19,070 bases of DNA from Fidelibacterota bacterium. Its GTDB lineage: Bacteria > Fidelibacterota > Fidelibacteria > Fidelibacterales > Fidelibacteraceae. The stretch lies in contig JAFGVT010000042.1 in the NCBI GenBank assembly GCA_016937825.1, forward strand, positions 1 to 19,070. Direction: 5' to 3'. Below the pieces are notes generated by a model that made no database searches, was not told the origin of the DNA, and saw only the letters and a program-made list of their open reading frames with translations. Position 1 is the stretch's first letter, and each line of letters begins with the position of its first letter. Shown here piece by piece: positions 1-7,079 of the stretch. The position numbers were made by a program, and so were the translations under genes.

Positions 1-354
<354 letters not shown>

Positions 355-385
355 ATTATTTTTAATAATTTGTTTTAAATCAAAT

Positions 386-407
386 CTCGACAAACTACTT
401 TGTCAAG
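386..407 (-). other. Hairpin in the 16S leader RNA
   Basis: On the minus strand CTTGACAAA and TTTGTCGAG flank a GTAG tetraloop and form a 9-bp stem with one G-U pair. It lies about 32 bases upstream of the mature 16S end, inside the predicted leader transcript. It may help leader folding or pre-16S processing. It also contains a TTGACA that mimics a -35 box but has no good -10 partner. The structure is seen in the sequence; the role is inference. Confidence 0.5.
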
Positions 408-444
408 CTGAACTCTCTTGAATCACGCATAACATACACCCTGA

Positions 445-456
445 TTTTCAAATAAC
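445..456 (-). promoter_or_regulatory. boxA-like antitermination element in the rRNA leader
   Basis: The minus strand reads GTTATTTGAAAA, close to the core of bacterial rRNA boxA sequences such as GTTCTTTGAAAA of Bacillus. It lies roughly 20-30 bases downstream of the start expected for promoter P2 and upstream of 16S, which is where NusB/NusE (S10) antitermination sites normally sit. One core base differs and no boxB is evident, so this is tentative. Confidence 0.4.
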
Positions 457-481
457 TTCGTTTTTTCAACGCAAGCTCATA

Positions 482-510
482 ATAATACTCTAATCGAAAC
501 TTAATGTCAA
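482..510 (-). promoter_or_regulatory. rRNA promoter P2 (proximal)
   Basis: The minus strand has a perfect -35 TTGACA (505-510), a 17-bp spacer and a -10 TATTAT (482-487, one mismatch to consensus). The predicted start is near 475, giving a leader of about 120 bases before 16S. An AT-rich stretch lies directly upstream. The -35 overlaps an inverted repeat (AAGTTA/TAACTT, 509-524). Hexamers and spacing match P1 exactly. Confidence 0.8.
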
Positions 511-568
511 GTTATTATTAACTTATTTTTCCTCGTTTCGCTAAGCAGTCATTATCAAAAAGCCGTGA

Positions 569-597
569 ATAATAAACCCTTTCAGGGTGAATGTCAA
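569..597 (-). promoter_or_regulatory. rRNA promoter P1 (distal)
   Basis: The minus strand has TTGACA (592-597), a 17-bp spacer and TATTAT (569-574), the same hexamers and spacing as P2 and exactly 87 bp further upstream. The spacer contains the palindrome ACCCT-GAA-AGGGT (576-588). An A-rich UP-like tract sits immediately upstream. Tandem strong promoters are typical of rRNA operons. The predicted start is near 562. Confidence 0.8.
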
Positions 598-631
598 CAC
601 TTTTTCATCGTTTTTATTTTCTTTTTTTTCC
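598..631 (-). promoter_or_regulatory. A-rich UP-element-like tract upstream of P1
   Basis: On the minus strand this stretch is a series of A-runs (GGAAAAAAAAG, AAAATAAAAAC, GAAAAAG) ending at the P1 -35 box. Such tracts bind the C-terminal domain of RNA polymerase alpha and boost rRNA promoters. The alpha gene in this window (5031-6011) keeps the DNA-binding arginine in its ELSVRSYNC segment. The role is inferred from composition and position. Confidence 0.55.
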
Positions 632-646
632 GGGGTGTGTAACCCC
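632..646. other. Small GC hairpin (GGGGT/ACCCC)
   Basis: A 5-bp perfect inverted repeat GGGGT-TACAC-ACCCC (minus strand) lies just upstream of the A-rich tract. On the minus strand it is followed by A-runs rather than U-runs, so it is not a standard terminator of the envelope operon. It could be a weak structure or simply chance. Confidence 0.25.
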
Positions 647-794
647 TTATATGTTAGGATATTACGATGCGAAAAAAAATTATTTTTCCGTCTTGCCGGG
701 CGGTATTTTAGGCTTTTTTACTCTGTTCCGGCGTGTAATTTAACGTCCGCGTGAAACGAGGTGAGCGAAATGCCGTTTCCCGAAACGCATAAGA

Positions 795-1805
795 TCATTC
801 CCGCAGGATCGCCAGGGCGGCCTGCGCCACGTCCTTTACGCCTATCGTCGCCATGCATTGTCCGCACAGACGCCAGTCCGAACGCCGGTGACGGCAGGGG
901 ACTTCGGGGGAAATGACATGCCCGAAAGGTCCGTAAGGCTGCGTAAGCCCGGGATCCTGGGACCCGAAGATCGCCAGCGCGTGGGTTCCCAGCGCCGCCG
1001 CAAGATGTACGGCCATTGAATCGCAGCCGATGAGCAGGTTCGACCGGGCGATCAGACCGGCAAGCTCGAACAGGCTTCCGGAGACCGGCGCCACGCCCGC
1101 GGGGACCTTTTCTCCCGGCGGGGCGATCCAGCGCACCTCAAATCCCTGTGCGGACAGTTCGTCTTTCAGGGCGAGCCAGCGCTCTGCCGGCCAGCGCCGC
1201 TGGGGATGGTTTGCTCCGGGATGCGGCAGGAGCCTGTCAGCTGGTTTTTCGGTGTCCGGGAAGAGAGCCAGCCGGGGGGTTCTTTCGGGAATGGGGATAT
1301 TCAGCTGCGACAAGAGGTCGAAAGGCCTTTCGACCTGATGCTTTTTATAGGGGTACTCGGCAAGGTGGGTCAGCCAGGCGGCGCCCCCGCTAAAGGTGAA
1401 CCCGCAACGGTACTTGCTTTTGTATTTGCGCAGCAGCTTAAGGCGGCGCACGTCGCCATGGAAATCGAATACCATATCGTAGGGCGTATGAAGGGGCGTT
1501 TGTTTCGGGAAACTGAGAACAGTATCCGCCAGCCGCCCCTTTTCGGCAAGCTCCCGTACTGCCGGGGTGCACAGCAGGTCGATCCGGGCGTTGGGATAGT
1601 TTGCTTTCAAGGCCTTAAGCGTGGGGATCAGCATCAGGACGTCCCCGATGCACTGATGTTCCTGCACGAGGATGCTTCGTATTTTATCGTGAACGATGTA
1701 GCGGTTCGCTTTCGGGGATGGCATGTAATGGCCCGCGATATGGCTGACAAAACGAGCCCAGTATAATTTTTCGGGGTGAAATATTTCCTGATCGCCGATG
1801 TGCAT
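795..1805 (-). CDS. GT9-family glycosyltransferase (heptosyltransferase-like)
   Basis: This 336-residue protein resembles the ADP-heptose:LPS heptosyltransferase family (GT9, GT-B fold), which adds sugars to lipopolysaccharide core or related surface glycans at the cytoplasmic face. Visible hallmarks are the N-terminal Rossmann start QEHQCIGDVLMLIPTLKAL (residues 48-66), HPGANHPQRRWP (195-206) and the sugar-nucleotide-site segment GCDSMAVHLAAALGTHALAIFG (260-281, with MA where many members have GP). A Cys-containing tail follows (C304, C314, C317). About 45 residues precede the Rossmann domain, longer than usual. The ATG at 1805 is chosen because it starts 1 bp after the stop of the upstream glycosyltransferase; the longer open frame would overlap that gene by some 200 bp and its extra residues look like a shadow of it. 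The acceptor is unknown. Confidence 0.85.
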   Translation of the reverse strand: MHIGDQEIFHPEKLYWARFVSHIAGHYMPSPKANRYIVHDKIRSILVQEHQCIGDVLMLIPTLKALKANYPNARIDLLCTPAVRELAEKGRLADTVLSFPKQTPLHTPYDMVFDFHGDVRRLKLLRKYKSKYRCGFTFSGGAAWLTHLAEYPYKKHQVERPFDLLSQLNIPIPERTPRLALFPDTEKPADRLLPHPGANHPQRRWPAERWLALKDELSAQGFEVRWIAPPGEKVPAGVAPVSGSLFELAGLIARSNLLIGCDSMAVHLAAALGTHALAIFGSQDPGLTQPYGPFGHVISPEVPCRHRRSDWRLCGQCMATIGVKDVAQAALAILRE

Positions 1806-1806
1806 G

Positions 1807-2901
1807 TCAGAGCCCGATCTTTTGGTAGTAGTCGTACAGGGCCTTGCCGACCGATGAGATGTCGTGGTGTTTCCGGACCCAGAGCGTCCCTTCCCGGCCC
1901 TTGGCGTTCCGCAATGCGGGGTCGCCGGCCAGTCCGTCCAGCACCTCGTAGAGCGTGGAGGCATTGGCATTGACAAAAGGATGGTCGGGTACGAAATCGC
2001 AGTAGGCCGCATTCATTTCCGTCACCGTACAGACACCCAGTGCGAGAGACTCGACGGAGTTCATGCCGTATCCCCAGCCTCCCCTGTCGCCGATCTGGTC
2101 GATGAAGATATCGCTTTCCCGTTTCAGCTCCATGGCCTGCGCGTGCGGCAGGTTCTCGATCAGCTGAAAGCGTATTTTCCCTTCCCGTTCCAGTTTCCGG
2201 CAGACAGGAATAATGAAATCGCTTCCCTTGTAATATCGGTTCGTGGGAGCATGGCTGACACGGGGAATGTCGTGGATCCTGCGTTCCCGGCGGTGTTCCC
2301 GGATAAAGGCATTCACATCAAAGGGCAAGAACAGATAGTGAAGGTCGGGGTGTTTCTTCAACAGGTCGACCTCGTTGGTCAGATTCAGATCGCTGATCGC
2401 GTCAAGCGGCTTCAGCACGCCCCTGCTGCGAAGATCCTCCCCGTGATAATGGCAGACGATCTTTGCACCGCGGCGTTTCACTTCCTGTGCGAAGCGGGCG
2501 TCCTTATAAAAGTCCATTCCGGATTCAAAATGAACGACATCGGCGTCATAGAGGCCGTAGCGCGTCAGGGCTGCCCGTATGCGCGGATCCCAGTGCTTTT
2601 CCTTCCAGGAGATAAAGGCGGCATCAAAACGGCCTTCCGGCTCCCAAACGGGGGGATAACCTTCCCGCTCCCGATGGTATCCCTGCTTTCCCCGGTAGAG
2701 CTGGTAGACAGCATGGCGCAAGCGCTTGAGCAACGGACGGGTAAAATTAAAGGGCAGATTCAGGCAGATATCTTCCTGAAAGCCTTTGGGCGAATGATAA
2801 AAGGTGACGTAACGTGCGGTGTTGCCGTGCTGTTCGTGGATGCGCCGGTACAGACCGAGGGTTCCGACCGTATTTTCCGGCGATATATACAGGATATTCA
2901 T
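1807..2901 (-). CDS. GT-B fold glycosyltransferase (group 1 / GT4-like)
   Basis: This 364-residue protein looks like a family-1 (GT4-like) glycosyltransferase, probably moving a sugar from a nucleotide donor to a cell-surface glycan. Residues 1-12 (MNILYISPENTV) form a typical first strand of a GT-B N-domain. HYHGEDLRS (151-159) resembles the inter-domain region. SHAPTNRYYKGSD (216-228) and GMNSVESLALGVCTV (279-293, E284) match the donor-binding C-domain with its E-x7-E-like helix. The ATG at 2901 is preferred over a TTG 9 bp upstream because the protein then begins at the first beta strand; neither has a good ribosome-binding site. It lies 5 bp after the YihY-family gene and 1 bp before the GT9 gene, so it is part of the same operon. 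Donor and acceptor cannot be read from the sequence. Confidence 0.8.
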   Translation of the reverse strand: MNILYISPENTVGTLGLYRRIHEQHGNTARYVTFYHSPKGFQEDICLNLPFNFTRPLLKRLRHAVYQLYRGKQGYHREREGYPPVWEPEGRFDAAFISWKEKHWDPRIRAALTRYGLYDADVVHFESGMDFYKDARFAQEVKRRGAKIVCHYHGEDLRSRGVLKPLDAISDLNLTNEVDLLKKHPDLHYLFLPFDVNAFIREHRRERRIHDIPRVSHAPTNRYYKGSDFIIPVCRKLEREGKIRFQLIENLPHAQAMELKRESDIFIDQIGDRGGWGYGMNSVESLALGVCTVTEMNAAYCDFVPDHPFVNANASTLYEVLDGLAGDPALRNAKGREGTLWVRKHHDISSVGKALYDYYQKIGL

Positions 2902-2906
2902 ATGTA

Positions 2907-4280
2907 TCAAAGATTTTTATAATCAGCGACCGTTTTGTCCTTGAAAGGTTTCAGGAAAGCGCGCTGAGCTTCGATGAACAGCGTTTCGGTGCTGTAATGT
3001 TTTTCGGTCGGCAGTTTTATGGTTTCCCGCAGCCGGTACTCCGAAGAAAATTCGATCTTTTGAAGTGAGTCGATCACGTCGTTCAGCTGAATGTATTCGG
3101 GATTTTGGGCAAAAACAAAGCGCGGAATATCGCTGCGCACGGGATCCAGATATTCCAAATCCACCAATTCTTCGCATACGTCCGTCATCGTATTGAGACG
3201 AACGCCGAAATAATCGCAGAATTTATCGAGCGCCGGGATGGTTTTGCCCTTTCGGTAGTAGGAGTTCATCCATATCAGGATGGAAACGCCCAAATAGGCA
3301 TGCGTGTAGTGCGTACTCGCCGTGACATACCCGCGGTACAGGTTCGTCAGCAATCGTCGATTCTGGAAAGTATATGCAAGTTCCGCCCCCAGCAGGATGA
3401 TAACCCATGTCAGGTACATCCAGATCATGAACACGGGGATGGTCGAGAGAGATCCGTAAAAGCTGGTAATGCCGGCCATTCGCGTGACATAGAGATAAAA
3501 GAAGTTCTTTGAAAACTCCCAAAGGAAAGCGGAAAACAGTCCGCCAAAGAGGGCGCTCTTGAACAGGACCTTTGCCCGGGGCATGATCATGTTTAGGGTG
3601 ACCATGATGAAAAGGGTTATCAGAAAGGGGATCAGGCGATTGTAGGTGAAGCCAAATGCCCGGTTGTTTTGTATCATCATATCCATGAAACCGCCCGAGG
3701 GCATGATGAAATTCTTTATCAGCGTATTCCCCAGTATCATCAGGGGCGTTAGGGTAAAAAATATCCAGAATCCCGTCAGCTTACGGAAATAGCTGCCGCC
3801 CTTTTTCACGCGCCATATCTCGTTGAATATGCGTTCCGAGATCACCAGGATGGCGGTTCCGGCCATCATCAGGCCTCCGATGGCGACGATGTTCACGACC
3901 CCGGTCGTTCCCAGAGCACGGAAAGCGTCTTTGGAAATGTTGCCTTCAAGCCACATCGCAAGCTGTTCGTGGAATTCGGGAACCAGGTAAGGGAAAATAT
4001 TATTTTCGACATAGCCGATCACCAGTTCTCCGAGTCCGTAAAGACCCGCAATGCTGAAGATGAGCACGATCATGGGGATCAGCGATAAAATGGTCATATA
4101 CGCAAGGCTGCCGGAATGCACCAGGCACATGTTCCGGTAAAAATCCCGGACGGTCAGATATAAAAGCCAGAATGCTTTCTGAAGAAAACGCCGGAACCCG
4201 GTGGTTTTTTCGACATCCCGAACAAAAAAGAAATGAAGGACTTTGTTCAATAGCGTATTTTTTTTCTTATAAGAGATCAT
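2907..4280 (-). CDS. YihY/BrkB (UPF0761) family membrane protein
   Basis: A 457-residue inner-membrane protein of the YihY/virulence factor BrkB family, often mislabelled ribonuclease BN. Hydrophobic segments lie roughly at residues 58-84, 128-148, 168-188, 214-233, 243-266 and 278-303. The family signature YGSLSTIPVFMIWMYLTWV (275-293) followed by LLGAELA (296-302) is present, as is the early HSGSLAYMTILSLIPM (55-70). The last 140 or so residues are hydrophilic and look like a cytoplasmic helical, winged-helix-like domain found in the longer members. It is the first gene of a three-gene unit with its own promoter (4313-4341). The ribosome-binding site is weak (GGAA). The biochemical role of the family is not settled; neighbouring glycosyltransferases suggest an envelope link, which is inference. 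Confidence 0.9.
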   Translation of the reverse strand: MISYKKKNTLLNKVLHFFFVRDVEKTTGFRRFLQKAFWLLYLTVRDFYRNMCLVHSGSLAYMTILSLIPMIVLIFSIAGLYGLGELVIGYVENNIFPYLVPEFHEQLAMWLEGNISKDAFRALGTTGVVNIVAIGGLMMAGTAILVISERIFNEIWRVKKGGSYFRKLTGFWIFFTLTPLMILGNTLIKNFIMPSGGFMDMMIQNNRAFGFTYNRLIPFLITLFIMVTLNMIMPRAKVLFKSALFGGLFSAFLWEFSKNFFYLYVTRMAGITSFYGSLSTIPVFMIWMYLTWVIILLGAELAYTFQNRRLLTNLYRGYVTASTHYTHAYLGVSILIWMNSYYRKGKTIPALDKFCDYFGVRLNTMTDVCEELVDLEYLDPVRSDIPRFVFAQNPEYIQLNDVIDSLQKIEFSSEYRLRETIKLPTEKHYSTETLFIEAQRAFLKPFKDKTVADYKNL

Positions 4281-4312
4281 AGTTCCACGACGTAACTAAT
4301 AATTATCGGATT

Positions 4313-4341
4313 AATATAGAAATAAAAAGGGGAATGTTCAA
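4313..4341 (-). promoter_or_regulatory. Sigma70-type promoter of the envelope operon
   Basis: The minus strand reads TTGAAC (4336-4341), a 17-bp spacer and TATATT (4313-4318), each one or two mismatches from consensus. The predicted start near 4306 leaves a short leader before the ATG at 4280. It sits about 40 bp after the U-run of the rplQ terminator, so the two transcription units are separated within roughly 165 bp. Confidence 0.7.
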
Positions 4342-4380
4342 GAAAATAGCACGCCTGCAAACGCCTCGACATTTTGGTCC

Positions 4381-4417
4381 TAACAAAAAGGGCCCTCTTG
4401 TTAAAGCAGGAGGGCCC
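4381..4417 (-). terminator. Intrinsic terminator of the ribosomal-protein operon
   Basis: On the minus strand a perfect 8-bp GGGCCCTC/GAGGGCCC stem (4410-4417 with 4390-4397) with a 12-base loop is followed directly by TTTTTGTTA. It begins 28 bp after the rplQ stop. GC-rich stem plus U-run is the classic Rho-independent form. The stem also reads well on the opposite strand, but no gene ends there. Confidence 0.9.
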
Positions 4418-4445
4418 GAAGGGTATCAACATGAACAGCGAGGTG

Positions 4446-5018
4446 CTATTCTTCAGGTTTTTCTTCAACGACTTCCGCATCCTCAGCCGGCGCACCGGGC
4501 GTTGTTTCGGGCGCTTCGGCAGGTTCTGCCGCCTCGATTTCCTCTGCAGGGGCTTCGGCGACGGACTCTTTTACGGCGTCTTTGGTTTTCTTTACTGCGG
4601 CGGGTTTAACGGAGGTTTTTTTGTCGCCTGCCTTTTTCTTGTCCTTTTTGGTTTCTTCACCGAAGAAATCGACCAGCTGGAGCAAGACGATCTTTGCCGT
4701 ATCGTTGGGGCGGAACCCGAGTTTGATCATGCGCGTATAGCCGCCCTGACGGGTAGCGTAGACGGGCGCGATCTCGTCGAACAATGCCGCCGTCGCTTTT
4801 TTGTCGCGGAGGATGGCAAATGCCAGCCGCCGGGCATGGGTCGTGTCTTTTTTTCCATATGTGATCAGGCGTTCAACCAGACGGCGCGCTTCCTTGGCCT
4901 TTGCTTCCGTGGTTTTGATCTGTTTGTGGATCAAAAGGGAAATGGCCATGTTTGACAGCATCGCATTGCGATGACTGGCGCTGCGTCCCAGTGAATTGCC
5001 TCGTACTTGGTGTCTCAT
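4446..5018 (-). CDS. rplQ: 50S ribosomal protein L17 with long C-terminal tail
   Basis: L17 lines the exit-tunnel side of the 50S subunit. The core (residues 1-118) is typical: it begins MRHQVRGNSLGRSASHRNAM and carries the KEARRLVERLITYGK helix (42-56) and GYTRMIKLGFRPNDTA (93-108). A tail of about 70 residues follows: first lysine/alanine-rich (121-150), then strongly acidic and rich in Glu, Ala and Pro (151-190). At 190 residues it is far longer than E. coli L17 (127). The ribosome-binding site is AAGGA. It is the last gene of the alpha part, 12 bp after rpoA, and the terminator follows. Confidence 0.97.
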   Translation of the reverse strand: MRHQVRGNSLGRSASHRNAMLSNMAISLLIHKQIKTTEAKAKEARRLVERLITYGKKDTTHARRLAFAILRDKKATAALFDEIAPVYATRQGGYTRMIKLGFRPNDTAKIVLLQLVDFFGEETKKDKKKAGDKKTSVKPAAVKKTKDAVKESVAEAPAEEIEAAEPAEAPETTPGAPAEDAEVVEEKPEE

Positions 5019-5030
5019 GATCTGCGTTCC

Positions 5031-6011
5031 TTATTTATTCACATCTTTCATATAGGGTGCAATATCCATTCCGAACCGCAATCCGAGATTGTCAAGTTTT
5101 GCAACCAGTTCGTTCAGCGATTTGCGGCCGAAATTCTTATACCGCAGCATTTCCTGTTCTTCTTTTACCACGAGGTCCGCGATCGAGCGGATATCGGCTG
5201 CCTGGAGGCAGTTGTAGGAGCGGACGGAAAGTTCAAGTTCGTCGATGCTGCGGAGAAGCTGTTTGCGAATCCGGAGTATCTCTTCGTCGATCTGTTCTTC
5301 CGGTTCAATGATGTTCTTGGATTTGAGTTCCGAGAAAGGCTTCAGGTGATGGATCATCATATCGGCGGCATAAGAAAGCGCATTGTCCGGGGTCATGGAA
5401 TTATCCGTAAAGATCTCGAACATCAGTTTCTCAAGATCTTCCTTGATGCCGGATTGAAGTTTTTCGACTTCATAGTTCACTTTCAGGATCGGTGAAAAGA
5501 TCGAATCGACCGGAATCGTATCCACCGGGGCATCCGGGGTCCTGTTCCGTTCGGCGGGTGAATACCCGCGGCCGCGGCCGAACCAGATCGTCAGGCTGAT
5601 CTCTTTTTCTTCCTGAATGTTCATGATATGAAAATTCGGATTCATGATCCTGACGTTGGGATTATCCGCATTGAGATCTTTGGCTTTGATCTCTTTGGGG
5701 CCCTGGAGTTTCAGATTGACCTTGACGGGTTTCGATTCAACAAGATCGAGCTTGACCTGCTTGAGGTTCAGGATGATGGTCGTAATATCTTCCAGCACGC
5801 CTTCAATTGTTGAGAACTCATGAAGCACGCCTTCGAAGCGAACCGCCGTAATTGCACAGCCCGGAATAGCTGACAGCATGATGCGTCGCAAAGCGTTGCC
5901 TACGGTAGTCCCGAAGCCGCGTTCAAGCGGTTCGATGGTGAACTTACCGTAGCTTTCGGAGTAGGAATCCCGATCTACTTTGATTTTATCCGGAATTTGA
6001 AAGTTAGGCAT
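5031..6011 (-). CDS. rpoA: DNA-directed RNA polymerase subunit alpha
   Basis: Alpha nucleates RNA polymerase assembly as a dimer and contacts UP elements and activators. The 326 residues are the usual length. The N-terminal domain (1-235) has the diagnostic LERGFGTTVGNALRRIMLSA (29-48). The C-terminal domain (about 250-316) has two helix-hairpin-helix motifs, with ELSVRSYNC including R264 (the equivalent of E. coli R265 that contacts DNA) and NFGRKSLNEL (293-302). The ATG has AAGGA upstream. Its place between rpsD and rplQ is the standard alpha-operon order. A functional C-domain fits the A-rich tract ahead of the rRNA promoters in this window. Confidence 0.99.
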   Translation of the reverse strand: MPNFQIPDKIKVDRDSYSESYGKFTIEPLERGFGTTVGNALRRIMLSAIPGCAITAVRFEGVLHEFSTIEGVLEDITTIILNLKQVKLDLVESKPVKVNLKLQGPKEIKAKDLNADNPNVRIMNPNFHIMNIQEEKEISLTIWFGRGRGYSPAERNRTPDAPVDTIPVDSIFSPILKVNYEVEKLQSGIKEDLEKLMFEIFTDNSMTPDNALSYAADMMIHHLKPFSELKSKNIIEPEEQIDEEILRIRKQLLRSIDELELSVRSYNCLQAADIRSIADLVVKEEQEMLRYKNFGRKSLNELVAKLDNLGLRFGMDIAPYMKDVNK

Positions 6012-6035
6012 TATTTCAATTCCTTTTCTTTTATG

Positions 6036-6647
6036 TTATTTTGAATACAATTCGACCACAAGCTGTTCATTGAAATTTTCCGGGATCTCGTTGCGATCCG
6101 GAGCCTTCATGAACACACCGGCCAATTTCGCCTTGTCGATGGACATCCAGGGTAAGGTATGATCGCCCTTGATCCGTTTCATGGAATCGAGGATGAGCGG
6201 GATGCGTTTGCTTTTTTCGCGAACGCGGATCTCTGAATTATCCTTAACGTGGAAAGACGGGATATTGACTTTTTGATTGTTTACCAGAAAGTGGCCGTGG
6301 GTCACCAGCTGACGGGCGGCGCGGCGTGTGGGTGCAAAACCCATACGGTACACGACGTTGTCGAGGCGGGATTCCAGCATCTGCAAAAGAACGTGGCCGG
6401 TGATGCCTTCTTTCAGGTCAGCTTTCTTAAAGTAATTGCTGAATTGTTTTTCCAATATGCCGTAGGTGTACTTGATGCGCTGTTTTTCGCGCATTTGAAT
6501 ACCGTAATCGGACAAGCGCCTGCGTGAAGAAGGTCCGTGTTCTCCCGGGGGATAATTCTTATTCATCCGTGTGAATTTGGGAGATTCGAAACACGGGTAA
6601 TCCAAGCGACGACAGACTTTGCCTCGGGGGCCATTAAATCTTGCCAT
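6036..6647 (-). CDS. rpsD: 30S ribosomal protein S4
   Basis: S4 is a primary 16S-binding protein that starts 30S assembly at the five-way junction of the 5' domain, and in E. coli it represses its own operon. The 203 residues include the N-terminal MARFNGPRGKVCRRLD, the YPPGEHGP segment (32-39) and the S4 RNA-binding domain around SRLDNVVYRMGFAPTRRAARQLVTHGH. Only two cysteines (C12, C19) are present near the N-terminus, so the four-cysteine zinc site of some S4 proteins is absent. The SD AGGAG overlaps the rpsK stop region, 10 bp upstream. Whether operator control exists here is unknown. Confidence 0.98.
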   Translation of the reverse strand: MARFNGPRGKVCRRLDYPCFESPKFTRMNKNYPPGEHGPSSRRRLSDYGIQMREKQRIKYTYGILEKQFSNYFKKADLKEGITGHVLLQMLESRLDNVVYRMGFAPTRRAARQLVTHGHFLVNNQKVNIPSFHVKDNSEIRVREKSKRIPLILDSMKRIKGDHTLPWMSIDKAKLAGVFMKAPDRNEIPENFNEQLVVELYSK

Positions 6648-6657
6648 TAATATTCTC

Positions 6658-7056
6658 CTAAACTCTTCGACGTTTGGGTGGTCTGCACCCGTTATGCGGG
6701 ATCGGTGTTACATCCTTGATCGCAGTGACCTGCAACCCTGCCAGGGCCAATGAGCGGATCGCCATTTCACGGCCGCCACCCGGGCCGTTCACTCTGATCT
6801 CAACTCGGGCCAATCCGGCATCCATGGCTTCGCGCGCGGCAACCTCGGCGGCCTGACCGGCTGCGAAGGGGGTGCTTTTACGCGAACCTTTAAAACCGAC
6901 GCGGCCGGCGGTAGCCCATGAAATGGTATTGCCGTACTGGTCCGCAATGGTTATAACTGTATTATTGTAAGTAGCCTTGATAAAAGCGATCCCTTCCGGG
7001 TCTACTTTTACCTTTCTTTTCTTACGTTTAACTTGTTGTTGCTGTTTTTTAGCCAA
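6658..7056 (-). CDS. rpsK: 30S ribosomal protein S11 (TTG start)
   Basis: S11 binds 16S rRNA in the platform and shapes the mRNA exit path with S7. The 132 residues carry the conserved AYNNT-type segment (ATYNNTVITI), GRVGFKGSRKSTPFAAG and the C-terminal NGPGGGREMAIRSL and IPHNGCRPPKRRRV. The start is TTG: the minus strand has AGGAGG, five bases, then TTG GCT, which gives the expected MAKK N-terminus, and no ATG is close by. It lies 23 bp after rpsM. Confidence 0.98.
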   Translation of the reverse strand: MAKKQQQQVKRKKRKVKVDPEGIAFIKATYNNTVITIADQYGNTISWATAGRVGFKGSRKSTPFAAGQAAEVAAREAMDAGLARVEIRVNGPGGGREMAIRSLALAGLQVTAIKDVTPIPHNGCRPPKRRRV

Positions 7057-7079
7057 TTCAACCTCCTAAGGCGTAGCTC

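Larger units (their letters stand above)
355..794. other. Gene-free region upstream of the rRNA operon
   Basis: About 440 bases between the GT9 gene and the 16S 5' end hold no credible coding frame. Read on the minus strand from high to low coordinates, the region contains a low-complexity stretch, a small GGGGT/ACCCC hairpin, an A-rich tract, promoter P1, promoter P2, a boxA-like element, a leader hairpin and then the 16S gene. No hairpin followed by a U-run that would clearly end the upstream envelope operon is visible. The region is AT-rich compared with the genes on either side, as expected for strong promoters. Confidence 0.85.

Noticed and set aside
401..406. A third TTGACA on the minus strand near the 16S start
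   Set aside because: It forms one arm of the leader hairpin and has no matching -10 box at 16-18 bp.
1806..2012. N-terminal extension of the GT9 protein
   Set aside because: The extra 69 codons overlap the upstream glycosyltransferase and are low-complexity shadow sequence; an ATG follows that gene's stop by 1 bp.
1864..2922. Long open frame (352 codons) on the plus strand
   Set aside because: It lies fully opposite the glycosyltransferase gene, shows no recognisable family motif and has no ribosome-binding site; it is an antisense shadow.
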